Shown: positions 21,173 to 32,040 of the stretch, one piece after another
Numbering within the stretch: position 1 is the first letter of the stretch
How the letters are laid out: every line of letters begins with the position of its first letter
From: Eurosta solidaginis
Lineage: Eukaryota; Arthropoda; Insecta; Diptera; Tephritidae
Length of the DNA stretch: 64,000 nt
Direction: 5' to 3'
Assembly (NCBI RefSeq): GCF_040869045.1
Contig: NC_090319.1
Location: 357,261,739-357,325,738, forward strand
Notes under the pieces: model-generated
What the model saw: the letters and a program-made list of their open reading frames with translations, nothing else
Told to the model about the DNA's origin: nothing
Database searches by the model: none
Position numbers and translations under genes: made by a program

Positions 21173-21754
21173 ATGGAGTTTTTGAAGCATGGAGCACATT
21201 CAAATACACAAAAATTGCCCACAACCCAAGTAATGGTAGATGAAGCAATTCACGAACTCAATAGCTCACGGGGATTCTCGCTGCAAAAACTAAAGAAATA
21301 TATCAACGAGAAATATCATATCGAGATAACGTCAAGACGTTACGCATTGATCAAGGAGCAATTGCGTTTGCAGATCACCGATGGGATACTTATAAATGTG
21401 ACTGGCCGAGGATTATCGGGTTGCTTAAAATTACAATCAAAAGCTAAACTCAAAAAAGCTAGCTTGACGAAAGTTTATCACACAATGAATATCGTAAATG
21501 AAGAAAAGGTGCGCAAACGCAAGAAGTCAGCAAATAAAGCAACAGCTAAAAGCGATATGATATTTACCGCAACACCAAGTACGCCCACTAATGATCAGCA
21601 TCAACCAAGAATGATGCCTCTAGCACCACATCGCAGCTCTGTAGCCGATCTCAGTCAATTGGAGTTCGCTGAAGGAACGCCTTGTAGTTCTGGTGGCGGT
21701 GAAAAGACGAGTAGACGTCGGCTGTTCCGGATTGCGAGTTCGCAGGTGTTTTAA
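21131..21754 (+). CDS. Linker-histone H1-like protein, copy 2
   Basis: A 207-codon ORF; the in-frame ATG at 21173 is the more likely start (193 residues), because codons before it lie in the duplicated, apparently non-coding unit. An H15-like winged-helix domain spans about residues 28-102 of the long form ([37 protein letters not shown]), matching the H1 globular pattern of a lysine-rich helix and a final G-x-G-x-SG-x-x-KL. A short basic segment (KVRKRKKSANKATAK) and an S/T/P-rich tail ending RRRLFRIASSQVF replace the long lysine tail of canonical H1. Such divergent H1 variants in flies are often germline chromatin proteins (inference). No introns seen. No copy of core histone genes is nearby. 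Confidence 0.75.
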   Translation: MYWESIIPNAHSTLMEFLKHGAHSNTQKLPTTQVMVDEAIHELNSSRGFSLQKLKKYINEKYHIEITSRRYALIKEQLRLQITDGILINVTGRGLSGCLKLQSKAKLKKASLTKVYHTMNIVNEEKVRKRKKSANKATAKSDMIFTATPSTPTNDQHQPRMMPLAPHRSSVADLSQLEFAEGTPCSSGGGEKTSRRRLFRIASSQVF

Positions 21755-22848
21755 GAAATTGATTTTCTTTCGAAGTACTAACTAACATCGCTTAGTGTAT
21801 GTTTCATTGTTATGGAGCTGGATTCCATATAAATGACGCTGAGTACAATTTTTTTTTTTTAAGAAAACGTTCTTCGAAATAAAATTCGATTATAATGTTT
21901 TCACCAAATGTAAAGATGTTTACATTTATGTACAAGAGAAGTGGGCCAATCATATATACATATTTCTCAATAGAAGCTTAAATCAATTAAGTTACCGAAC
22001 TTTATACTACATTGTTGATGTGAAATTGCTTTACTTTCTTATTATATATTCTTGGAGCACTCTTGATTAGTTAATTTTGCGCAATTTATATTACTTGGTG
22101 CGCATATACTTATTTAATGTATTTACTGAAAATATTCATGTTTATTTTGAGGTGGACTTTCTTAAAGTTCTTTTGCACACGAAAAATGTGGGGCGCTATG
22201 TTCCTGCTGAAAAGTGTCAAAAAGTAAATTGATTACCCTTTCAGTTGCCCAAATGAAATTTCAAAGTTAGTCTTTTTTATTCAAATATACGCGTATCTTA
22301 AAAATAACTGAATTTATTTAATTGAATTAAGCAGCTATCCAAAATAATATTTGTTTCTTAAGTTTCAGAAAAATCACAGAAATTTCAATAAGTATAACAA
22401 ATTTTTTGGAAGAATTATGCGTCATATATTTTGTTCGAGTCACTATTATAATTCTTATAAATTGAAAATTTTAATTATCAGATGTTTTTTATTAAGTGAG
22501 TGCAGAATTTTGTGCAAATGGTCTAGCATCATTGCATTGCAAACTTATGTAGCATATTTTTTACACTAACACAATACACGGCTATGCATTTGTTACATCA
22601 TGGCAAATACCCAACATCAAAACCCGTAGTTTATTTTTTCAACAACTATCAAAACAAAACAAAATATGCAAAGAAAAATTTTAAAATGAAAACAGTTTTT
22701 CACGATCCCTAGCTTTTAGTCGCTATAGCAATGTTTCCAACATCAAATGCACAAAATTCTGAATTCCAATCTTAAAAAATGTTTATTTGGAACTTTTATC
22801 ACAAAAGTGTTACCATAATAATTATGAAAAATAAATTTTGTTTTTTAA
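21755..22848. other. No gene recognised
   Basis: AT-rich DNA downstream of the H1-like ORF. A T-run lies at about 21850. No repeat family recognised. Confidence 0.5.
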
Positions 22849-22952
22849 CAGGGATGTGCTGCCATTCGCTATCGAGTGAAACTACGGGTTGAACTCTATT
22901 TAAATTTTCCGCATACAATAGGCAGTTTCACTTGAATTGCAGCACATGCCTG
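22849..22952. mobile_element. Small inverted-repeat element, possible hAT MITE
   Basis: 104 bp with imperfect terminal inverted repeats: left CAGGGATGTGCTGCCATTC, right (reverse complement) CAGGCATGTGCTGCAATTC, followed on both sides by an AGTGAAACT segment. CAGG ends resemble hAT MITEs, but no 8-bp target duplication is visible. Confidence 0.55.
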
Positions 22953-24089
22953 TAAATCTTGGAATTTTGTTGTCGATTCATGTCACAAATAAAAGTATTT
23001 TAAAATAATTAAAAGTAGTATATGTGTTTTTGTGTAAAATTATGTAAATTATGATTTTACGAAGGAGGGCTGGAGATCGAATATGACTTGTGGTATGTTG
23101 TTCTTGTAGTAATAGTTCCTAGAACCGATTTATCGCAAGTCGTATGGACCTGAAGGTCACATGAAAGTAAGAATTCTGTTAGATTACAAGTTTTTCTCGT
23201 TGAATAACTCAATAGAGGAGAAGCAACCCATATAGAGAATTAAGATAGATTAACGTAGCGCAAGATTAACTTGCGTTTCCTTTGCTAGGCTGTGTTCTTC
23301 TTCGGCTGTAGATAATGCCTTACTAGATTACACAGAGAACTTATCAATTTTGTATGAATATCGTTCAGAGCTAGTGCGCGTGTTATTGACCTAATACCAC
23401 GGTAATATATATATGTTGCGCGGTTTATGAAAAGGTGGCGCTTGACTAAAAAAAAAGAAGAGCACAAACGTCCTGAAGAAATGCATTGTTTATCTTTAAG
23501 AGCTGTTTCTCGCAGTTCCTTTTTTGAGTCATAAGCCACCTTTTCATAGACCTGGTCACATATAGTAGGATCTCGTCAAAACTCTCACGAAGATGATGTC
23601 TCATGTGGAGTGAGTTATGTGATATTCAAGCGGTTAACTGCTGGAATGTTGAGGTTTGTCACATCCATATAATACCAAGAAATACCGTTCAACAGTTTAA
23701 CGATGGCTGTGAATTTAAATGCAATGAAGGTAATTAGAACCTTTCGGGATCTGTCATTTAAATTAAAGGTATGTACTATAAGTAATGTTTTAAGGCTTTC
23801 ATTCCGTTACCTCAAATGGTTCGGAGATACCGAATGGAGAGTCAAGTAGTACTAAAATTAAAACTTCTTTATCTGTATGGTGTTATACGATCACGTATTG
23901 AAAAACAATTTCACAAAATTGACAAATATGAACCTTTTTTTAAGCTATTTGAACCTAATAAGCAATTGTAGCCACTTTTTCACATATTACCTAATCCCAA
24001 TCACAACTGCACGGCTATTGCGATTTAAAAAATTTAATTTGATCACGGATCGTATAACATGATATGGGCCCTGAATATCTTTGGGGACT
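22953..24089. other. No gene recognised
   Basis: AT-rich. Only short shadow-type ORFs; no family resemblance seen. Confidence 0.5.
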
Positions 24090-24480
24090 GTAAAATAAAT
24101 AACTCAAATATTCAGTATAGCAAAAGGTTCTTTATTTACGGCACTACTATGGTAGTAGTAATTTACAATTAAATTACTCGCGTACTTCACTGAGAGCATG
24201 TTAAAATTAAACTGATTTATCATCACTTGGACTGCGCTGCATTTATACTCTCGGTTTGCCTCGTTTACCTTTTTCTCCTAGGGTCTAGACTATTCGCGAA
24301 CAACTGTCTCGAATAGTTGCTTATATATTTCTTATTTCTGTATTTCATACTTTGTACGCAGTTCCCCATTTACACTGAGAATAAGGATATATGTGTGTTC
24401 CACTCTTTATGGAATTTGTCCCCTACTAGGATATGTGTGTGTCCCACTCTCTACGGAATTTTTCCCCTACTTTTCTTAAG
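24090..24480 (-). repeat. Possible old LTR-like segment
   Basis: Lies directly downstream (minus strand) of a Gypsy integrase fragment and includes a two-unit repeat of about 41 bp (24389-24470, 'ccactctttatggaattt' and 'ccactctctacggaattt'). It does not match the LTR at 27854. Low certainty. Confidence 0.25.
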
Positions 24481-24985
24481 TGCTCTTCCTAGATTCTATT
24501 GAATCGTTCCATCATACAATCGGACAGAGGATGCAATGCAGTTGTTCGTGTTTTTTGAATGTCCAATGTCTTACACATTTCTTGGAAAAAAGCTGATTCA
24601 AAAATCCAGCCTAGGCCAGAATGTAACTCTATTGGTATAACATACCTTGCAGCCCAATTGTTTATAAACACTTCTGCTACGGTTTCCGCTAACTGGTTTT
24701 ATTTTTTTTTAATTGGGTATACCTCTGGCCATTTGCTGAAGTAATCCATAGCCATCACAACGTATTTGTTCCTTCTGTTACCAGAAGGTAATAGATCTAC
24801 GACATTCATGGCGATTATTTCAAATGGTCACCTGAGTTTTATATATTGCTTCATCTGATAATGGCTTTGAATTTTGGGTCCTTTTGGGCTGATGCAAACG
24901 TTGCAGTTGGCAGCCCATTCTGTGTAGAGACTTCTAATATCGTTACAACGATTTATGAAAATCACTCCTTATAACATGGCGCAAA
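24481..24985 (-). pseudogene. Gypsy-type integrase fragment (-)
   Basis: The reverse complement reads as a Gypsy integrase core: a WAANCNVC-like zinc motif near 24900-24930, then ETVAEVFINNWAARYVIPIE, LHSGLGWIFES where LHSDQGRNFES is expected, and TTALHPLSDCMMERFNR. It is the same family as the integrase half of the element at 27854-30773. The second catalytic Asp is lost (HSGLG), so it is inactive. Confidence 0.75.
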
Positions 24986-25924
24986 TAAGGTATACTTTTT
25001 TTTGCAAATTTTTTGCACGATATGTGCTAAAGCCACTATGACTCAAGCTAAATAGTATATCACCATGCCTACTAAGGCATCAAGTCCCGGGAATCCCGAC
25101 TCCGAATCCACTCCGAAAGCGTGGGATTACATTTTAAAAACTTCCAGAAAAAGGAATTTCTTCGGGATCACAAATTGCTAATTTAAATATCTTTAATTGA
25201 TATGTATATTTTTTTTTCAAATTTAAACCACAGCATATCCTTTTTTCCTTCTTTAAACGTTTTAAATTTCAACGATCCGATTTCAATGGAAACAAACATT
25301 TTTCTAAATAATGTTTTTGTTAAACTAATCATGATAATAATTTACAACAGGATACCCGTCCAAAATTATCAGGAGAGGTGACCCGGGACCATTCCGATAT
25401 CGGGGATGGGATCCACAGTATTTTTACGCAGAACACCTTCCTGCATTGAATGCCTTCGGCCGCGCTTATGAAAAGTTACCCTGGGGACCCGCCAGGGATA
25501 AAAATTAAATTTGTGCAAATTTTCTTTGCTCAATTTTTTCCCTGTGTACAAAAAAATTACAACAACCACTTCAAAATTGCCAACTTCAATTTTTGTTTCG
25601 CCTTATTATTATTTTCGCCGAGGTCAGGACGTGCCGTTTGACAGCTTTTCCTATATTTTTTGACGCGTGTTAGCAATCGACATCTGTTGTAAGTAATTAC
25701 ACTAATCATATTTGTATAAGCTACATAATTATTTTTGAACCAAAATTGAAAGATAACAGGTTCTGGATGATCCCGAAATGTTCCGGATCCCAGGATTGCA
25801 AAAGATCGTCGGGATTCGATGCCTTTATTTCTACTTTAGGTGGATATGTGCTGATGAAGGTCTGGTTGTCACGGGCTCTAGCTCTACAAGCTTTGATTTT
25901 TGAAAATATGATTTCATTACAAAC
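24986..25924. other. No gene recognised
   Basis: Contains related 'tcccgggaatcccg' and 'gatcccgaaatgttccgg' segments near 25085 and 25770 that may be parts of one unknown repeat. Otherwise nothing recognised. Confidence 0.35.
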
Positions 25925-26860
25925 TAGCAGACCCGGCAGACGTTGTTCTGCCCTAAATTTGGCCTACCTGCATACATTTTAAAAAGCTTTTTCCATCTAA
26001 CTATGCCATCCCCCCTTCACTTTTTCCTAATCCTCTTATTCACTCCTCCCTCCGTCTTTTTCGCTTCATCTATCTCCATCTTCGTCTCATTCTATCTCTT
26101 TTGTTCCAGTCCCAGTCCCAGTCCCACTCCGAGTCTCAGTCCCACTCCGAGTCTCAGTCCCAGTCCTAGTCCTAATCCCATTCCCAGTCCGTCTCTCGAG
26201 ACCCTAGTCACCCAGCGGTATAATATATTACTCTGTACTAAAGCACTCATCAACAGCTTTCATTTGATATCCACATTGTATAAACACTCTCTAGGCATCC
26301 ACGGGCCCACGTTTTGGCCTATATCTCGAGACCCTAGTCACCCAGGGGTATGAAAATTACCCTCTACTAAAGCACTCATTAACAGCTTTCATTTGTTATC
26401 CATATTCTATAAAAACATTCTACAACTAAAGACTCTCCTGAATTAAAAAAAAAATGTCTTAGTACTTCTAAATCGCGGCCCCCGGGGGTAATCCCTCTCC
26501 CTCTCTCGACGGGCCTGATGATGTGCTATACTTGATATCATTCGCTATAATATTTTTTATTGATAAGCAAGTTGTTTAATTAAACACCAAACAGCTACAC
26601 GGAAGTATATCCGCACTACCTGAAAATATGAGTGTCGCTACGTATACGTAACATTTTATTATTACGTCTAAACATTTAAAAAAAATTGCAATAAAATAAT
26701 ATTTCGAATATAAACTGAGATATAACATATCCTATATTTCAAGTTAGATCAAACTACATACGGGGTGCAAAACAAATTCAAAATCGCTTCAGTAGTTTAG
26801 GAGTCCATCACGGACAAATATAGTGAAACGTGATTTTTATATATAAAGATAATAATCTAA
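25925..26860 (+). repeat. Interspersed repeat with CCCAGT minisatellite
   Basis: Begins around ACTAGCAGACCCGGCAGACG and ends 'tttttatatataaag', a structure I associate with widespread insect interspersed repeats. A C-rich hexamer-like array (CCCAGT, CCACTCCGAGTCT variants) lies at 26110-26200, and two near-copies of 'tctcgagaccctagtcaccc' at about 26195 and 26325. No ORF. Confidence 0.5.
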
Positions 26861-26869
26861 TATACAAAT

Positions 26870-27052
26870 TTTGAATTTTTTCTAAAAAAAAATTATAACT
26901 CAAGAATAGCTAAACCGATTTGGGATTTCAAAATCAACTAACCATCATCTCTCCTTCCTGTATCTTTCCTAAAAATTGCATGGAAATCTTTCTATCCGTT
27001 CTCGAGTTATGGAGTGACAATCAAAATGTAAACTTCTTTTTATATATATAGA
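26870..27052 (-). mobile_element. Helitron 5' terminus (-)
   Basis: The reverse complement begins TCTATATATATAAAAAGAAG preceded by A, and continues with 'ttgattgtcactccataact' and 'ccaaatcggtttagc', matching the Helitron start at 58577. A 5' TC inserted after an A is the Helitron rule. Only about 180 bp is shared. Confidence 0.6.
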
Positions 27053-27438
27053 TGCCCCTCACCGGCCACCGTGGTGTGATGGTAGCGTGCTCCGCCTATC
27101 ACACCGTATGCCCTGGGTTCAACTCCCGGGCAAAGCAAAATCAAAATTTTAGAAATAAGATTTTTCAATTAGAAGAAAATTTTTCTAAGCGGGGTCGCCC
27201 CTCGGCAGTGTCTGGCAAGCGCTCCGATTGTATTTCTGCCATGAAAAGCTCTCAGTGAAAACTCATCTGCCTTGCAGATGCCGTTCGGAGTCGGCATAAA
27301 ACATGTAGGTCCCGTCCGGCCAATTTGTAGGGAAAAATCAAGAGCACGACGCAAATTGGAAGAGAAGCTCGGCCTTAGATCTCTTCGGAGGTTATCGCGC
27401 CTTACATTTATTTTTTATTTTTATTTAGATGCCCCTCA
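27050..27438 (+). mobile_element. tS1 tRNA-derived SINE, full copy with 12-bp TSD
   Basis: The head at 27062 has pol III promoter boxes: A box TGGTGTGATGG (27072-27082) and B box GGTTCAACTCC (27116-27126), 33 bp between them, as in a tRNA. The unrelated body carries the usual tS1 segments, and the 3' end is an ATTTTTTATTTTT-type tail. AGATGCCCCTCA flanks it on both sides (27050-27061 and 27427-27438), a perfect target-site duplication. Decayed copies lie on the minus strand near 3.5, 18.9, 32.8, 51.3 and 53.1 kb. Confidence 0.9.
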
Positions 27439-27849
27439 ATATGAAATAAAATATTGTTTACTGGAATTAATAACTTAAAGCGTTGATGTTTGGTCACTTC
27501 AAAAAAAAAAAAAACTTGTTATAAATTTAATAACACAACGGACAATGCGGTTTAATATTTCAAAGCGAATAAAAGTACTTATAAGTAAGAGAATGAAAAA
27601 GTAATTTTATATGACTGCTTTGAACCCTTAAATTTTTATCTAGAAAATAAAGAAATAAAATCAAATAATAACAACAAATATACACATACCAGTTTAAGTG
27701 AAGGCAAAGAGATATTTGCACATATTTTGTATTGTCTAAGTGGAGTTTGGGGCAATTCACATGGGAATACGCATTTGTTTATATTGCTAAAATCTCATAG
27801 AATGGACTTTTGGATTAATATTTAGGCATACATATACAATTTATTATAC
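27439..27849. other. No gene recognised
   Basis: AT-rich DNA between the SINE and the LTR element, with an A13-type run near 27502. Confidence 0.5.
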
Positions 27850-27853
27850 ATAT

Positions 27854-28631
27854 TGTCACGGATATTAGCATCACTAAATTATCCCATCACTAAGGCGATG
27901 CTAAGGCCATGCCAAGCAGTATTTACGTTAATAATTAAATCAAGTATACACATATATAAGGCAGCCCAGAGAGATGTCACACACAGATGCATTTACTTAT
28001 ATGCCTATGTGCGCAAACTACAAACATTCACATCAATAATTCAATCTTTATGTATCTACTTAAACGAATAAATAATTGCGTCTACACATATGTACACATT
28101 CCGACGAGCAACATTTACATACAAGGCAGCAAGAGATGAGATGTCACACACCGATGAATTTACTTATACGCTTATGTGTGTGCGGGAAACTGTAAACTAC
28201 AAACACATGCATATACCTTATCTGAGTTGTCACAAGAGTGAGCAATAATTTGTGCACGTAGTTGTGGCTGGCGATTTTGTAGCCGAAACAACTAGTAAGT
28301 TCTGGAAATCGAAGAGCCTAGAAGTATGCAGCGTAAACTATAAAAGCGGCGCCAGCGAGTAAGAAGTAATTCAGTTTGATTTGAGTTGATCAGCAGTTAC
28401 GACTAAGAAGATATCTAGCGAGCAACCAGTATTATTTTGATTAGTGGAGTTTCATTTGAGCTATCAGTTTGGTTATTAAGCTATTCGTTGCACAGTTTGA
28501 GTGTTATTGTGAAGCATTTTAATAAAGGCCATTTTTCCATTATTCAATATTGGAGTTATTTATTCAACAGTTTAGCGATACGAACCTAGCAAAAGGGGCA
28601 AATAAGAGGATTTGCCAGCAAATTCGTTACA
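27854..28631 (+). repeat. 5' LTR
   Basis: 778 bp. TATAAAAG at 28339-28346 is the likely core promoter and AATAAA at 28521-28526 the poly(A) signal, giving the usual U3-R-U5 order. It ends ...TTCGTTACA. Confidence 0.92.
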
Positions 28632-28633
28632 AT

Positions 28634-28645
28634 TGGTGTCAGAAG
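28634..28645 (+). promoter_or_regulatory. Primer-binding site
   Basis: TGGTGTCAGAAG begins two bases after the 5' LTR. It is complementary to a 3' end of ...CTTCTGACACCA, which fits an insect tRNA-Leu (acceptor recalled, not looked up). Confidence 0.7.
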
Positions 28646-28682
28646 AGGAATTGTTGAATAAATTCCAGAGGACAACAACGAC

Positions 28683-29984
28683 ATGGCAAAGTTCAGTGAA
28701 TTGAAGATCCAGCAACTAAAGAAGGAGTTGGATAGCCGTGGATTGAATACAAGCGGCGTTAAACTTGAACTTCAGGCACGGCTACGAGAGGCAATGGAAG
28801 CGGAAGGAATTGATGTGGAAGAGTACGACTTTCATCTTGATGGCGAGGAAGTAACAAAAATTGAAGAGAAAAACGAAACATCGCAGACAGTTACGAGCAC
28901 AGACTTGAACATGATTTTGGCTGCAATATCTGCTCAAACATCGACAATGTCATCACAGATGGAATCCCAAGAGACACGAATAACATCGAAAATTGAAGCA
29001 CAAGAAACGCGTATGGCAGAAATGTCGACACAGATTACATCAAAGATGGAGACACAATTGGAAGAACAGAAGACATATATGGCATCCCAACTGGTATCGC
29101 AGGAGACACGCATAACATCAAAGATGGAAGAACAAGAGGAGCGCTTATCATTGCAGGTGGCACAAATGTCTTCACAGTTAGAAGCACAGGAAGCAAGGGT
29201 AACATCAAAGATGGAAGCGCAGGATGCAAAAATCGCTCAATTTCAGGCAGAAGTTTTTATAAACAATTGGGTTGCAAGGTATGGTGTACCAATGGAGTTA
29301 CATTCTGACCAAGGCAGGAATTTCGAATCAGCTGTGTTCCAGGAAATGTGTAAGTCATTGGGCATTCGAAAAACACGGACAACTGCATTGCATCCTCAAT
29401 CCGATGGTATGGTAGAACGATTCAATAGAACATTGGAGGAGCACTTAAGGAAAGTAGTGGACAAGTACCATAAAGGATGGGATACCCGCATACCATTATT
29501 CTTGATGGCTTACCGATCAGCAGTGCATGAGACAACGGGCCAAACCCCTGCAAAAGTAATTTTTGGCAATGACCTTAGACTGCCAGCTGATTTGAAGTTT
29601 GGGATAGATGCCAATGCGGAGAGAAATGTCAGGAAATCCACTAGTGATTTGGAAGAAGAGCTAAGAGAAATACATGATCTGATAAGGCAACGAACAAAGA
29701 TTATGAGTGACAAGATGAAAGCCAGATATGATAAAGCAATTAATTCAGAAGGTTTTCAGGAAGGAGATTTGGTGCTGTTATACAACCCACAACGTAAAAA
29801 AGGTTTGTCCCCGAAATTGCAGTGTAATTGGGAAGGCCCATACAAAGTTGTAAAACGGATCAACGATGTAGTGTACCGCATACAAACCATCGGTAAACCA
29901 CGAACCAAAATGAAGGTGGTCCATTTGGAAAGGCTAGCAACGTTTAGATCGAGAGATTTGTCTGATCGGGACGATCAGACTTAG
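28683..29984 (+). CDS. SAP-domain Gag start fused to integrase carboxyl half
   Basis: 433 residues, start 50 bp after the LTR. Residues 4-40 form a SAP-type helix-turn-helix (FSELKIQQLKKELDSRGLNT), a DNA/chromatin-binding fold. Residues 75-190 are a polar heptad-like helical region with repeats of the type SQETRITSKME, probably a coiled coil for assembly. At about residue 190 (29247-29254) the protein switches to integrase: FINNWVARYGVPMELHSDQG with D209, then DGMVERFNR with E245, exactly 35 residues between D and E, and a GPY motif at 385-387 in the carboxyl domain. The first catalytic Asp and zinc finger are missing, so strand transfer is not expected. The in-frame join in an intact ORF may matter for packaging or targeting (inference). 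Confidence 0.9.
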   Translation: MAKFSELKIQQLKKELDSRGLNTSGVKLELQARLREAMEAEGIDVEEYDFHLDGEEVTKIEEKNETSQTVTSTDLNMILAAISAQTSTMSSQMESQETRITSKIEAQETRMAEMSTQITSKMETQLEEQKTYMASQLVSQETRITSKMEEQEERLSLQVAQMSSQLEAQEARVTSKMEAQDAKIAQFQAEVFINNWVARYGVPMELHSDQGRNFESAVFQEMCKSLGIRKTRTTALHPQSDGMVERFNRTLEEHLRKVVDKYHKGWDTRIPLFLMAYRSAVHETTGQTPAKVIFGNDLRLPADLKFGIDANAERNVRKSTSDLEEELREIHDLIRQRTKIMSDKMKARYDKAINSEGFQEGDLVLLYNPQRKKGLSPKLQCNWEGPYKVVKRINDVVYRIQTIGKPRTKMKVVHLERLATFRSRDLSDRDDQT

Positions 29985-29995
29985 GTGGAGGGCAG
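29984..29995 (+). promoter_or_regulatory. Polypurine tract
   Basis: GGTGGAGGGCAG lies directly before the 3' LTR and overlaps the stop region of the ORF; it is the plus-strand priming site of the LTR element. Confidence 0.75.
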
Positions 29996-30773
29996 TGTCA
30001 CGGATATTAGCATCACTAAATTATCCCATCACTAAGGCGATGCTAAGGCCATGCCAAGCAGTATTTACGTTAATAATTAAATCAAGTATACACATATATA
30101 AGGCAGCCCAGAGAGATGTCACACACAGATGCATTTACTTATATGCCTATGTGCGCAAACTACAAACATTCACATCAATAATTCAATCTTTATGTATCTA
30201 CTTAAACGAATAAATAATTGCGTCTACACATATGTACACATTCCGACGAGCAACATTTACATACAAGGCAGCAAGAGATGAGATGTCACACACCGATGAA
30301 TTTACTTATACGCTTATGTGTGTGCGGGAAACTGTAAACTACAAACACATGCATATACCTTATCTGAGTTGTCACAAGAGTGAGCAATAATTTGTGCACG
30401 TAGTTGTGGCTGGCGATTTTGTAGCCGAAACAACTAGTAAGTTCTGGAAATCGAAGAGCCTAGAAGTATGCAGCGTAAACTATAAAAGCGGCGCCAGCGA
30501 GTAAGAAGTAATTCAGTTTGATTTGAGTTGATCAGCAGTTACGACTAAGAAGATATCTAGCGAGCAACCAGTATTATTTTGATTAGTGGAGTTTCATTTG
30601 AGCTATCAGTTTGGTTATTAAGCTATTCGTTGCACAGTTTGAGTGTTATTGTGAAGCATTTTAATAAAGGCCATTTTTCCATTATTCAATATTGGAGTTA
30701 TTTATTCAACAGTTTAGCGATACGAACCTAGCAAAAGGGGCAAATAAGAGGATTTGCCAGCAAATTCGTTACA
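29996..30773 (+). repeat. 3' LTR
   Basis: 778 bp, apparently identical to the 5' LTR over all segments compared (TATA at 30481-30488, AATAAA at 30663-30668), followed by the ATAT target duplication. Confidence 0.92.
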
Positions 30774-30984
30774 ATATATTTACATAAAATCGCATATTAT
30801 GTACATATGTTCGCATTCAAGTTAAAATTAACTTTTGCATTAATGCATACAATTAATCCCCCCTCACAAACCCATCAATGACCATTTGGCTAGGTTTAAA
30901 TTAAGCTACAATGCAACTTATGCCTCAATAGAGGGTGCTGACATACACGCTGAGAATCATACACCTTTAACAGTTTGAGGAAGC

Positions 30985-31690
30985 TCTCCAACTTTTGATA
31001 CAGTAAGCCACGGAACGTTACTGCAAGATTTGGAAGGCTTCCCCATCCTCTTAGTCTCAAAGATTGGACTGCAAATTATCCGCCTGGTTGTCAGGCATCG
31101 GCGCAGTTCAGGAACGTAACATCTATACAAGAAGTGCCGCAGGGCGGTGTCCCATACCCGCTTTTGTTGAATTTCTATATATCTAAGCTTCCCTTGCCAC
31201 CAGAGGGAGCAACTAGTGTATCCTACGCCGATTACTACACCATAACGGCTACAGGTCCCGGCCCACCCATTGATGACCTATGTAATAAAATAAATAAATA
31301 TCTCCCTAGCCTCTCCAGGTTCTTCGCCTGGCGAAAGCTGACATTGTCACCGACCAAATCATCAGCGATCTTATTTACAACATACAGAAACCAAAAGTCG
31401 ATCATCTTGCATCCAAATAAACTGGGTGTCATGTTGGATCAGTATCTACAAAAGGATCCGCATAGTAACTAAAATCCAGAGTTGTAATAAAATCGTAAAA
31501 TCGCTTGCCGTCAGCACTTGGGGTAACGATAAAGAGACGCATATTACCACTTACAAAGAAATTGGTCGGCGGCTTGCACGCTACGCATCCCAACAGGAAT
31601 CTGATTTAAGAGGCCCGCCTCCCAGGGAATTAAGAACTCGGCCGTATGAAGAAAAAAAAAAAAACAAAACAAAAACGTCCTCAGGGATAT
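30985..31690 (+). pseudogene. Jockey RT fragment, deleted and mutated
   Basis: Starts in the RT core (DTVSHGTLLQDLEGFP), continues VPQGGVPYPLLLNFYISKLP and PPEGATSVSYADYYTITATG, so the YADD box has become YADY. The thumb (NKIVKSLAVSTWG) follows after a deletion, then PPPRELRTRPYEE, which matches the sequence just before the copy at position 1. Multiple frames, dead. Confidence 0.75.
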
Positions 31691-32040
31691 CCACAAAAAT
31701 GGAGTATCTTTGTAAGGTTAAAAGACCTACGTATTATTTTCGACTCTTTGCAGCCCCGTGTTTGGGTTCATGTCTTCCCCGCTTGGTCGATCATGTGCAT
31801 ATCTCGTCTGCTCTTAATCTCGCCCAATCTAATTGGGACATCTAGAGCAAGCTTCGAGGGATGCGCGCTTTTTATTTAGATAGTTCAGGCGCTTTTTCAT
31901 TACCATCTCTTCCCATATGCCCTGGGACCCAATGTAGATGTATGCTTCTCTCCCGGTTCTTTGCAGGTTTTCCTTACACTCTTAAACACTTTTTGGTGTT
32001 GTGCTAAGGAAGATTATTGCCTTAACTGCTGCTTGGTTGC
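31691..32040 (-). pseudogene. LINE RNase H domain fragment (-)
   Basis: The reverse complement reads NQAAVKAI ... LSTTPKSV (RNase H third motif), a VPGH-like 'gtcccagggcatatggga' stretch, and GNEKA-type sequence, then VPIRLGEIKSR-like sequence in a shifted frame. A different family from the LINE at 7893. Badly broken. Confidence 0.6.

Larger units (their letters stand above)
27850..30777 (+). mobile_element. Young Gypsy-type LTR element, deletion derivative
   Basis: Two 778-bp LTRs (27854-28631 and 29996-30773), TGTCACGG ... TTACA, with no difference that I could see by eye. The 4-bp target duplication ATAT lies at 27850-27853 and 30774-30777. A primer-binding site and a polypurine tract are in the right places. 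The internal region is only 1.36 kb and holds one intact 433-codon ORF fusing the Gag amino end to the integrase carboxyl half. Protease, RT, RNase H and the first part of integrase are absent. The identical LTRs imply recent insertion, so movement must have been driven in trans by an intact relative. Confidence 0.92.

Noticed and set aside
27062..27135. A true tRNA gene
   Set aside because: A and B boxes are present but the acceptor stem is missing and the sequence continues into a SINE body with a target-site duplication.
27853..28071. 72-codon frames inside both LTRs (also 29995-30213)
   Set aside because: Identical in both LTRs and caused by chance in U3; not a gene.
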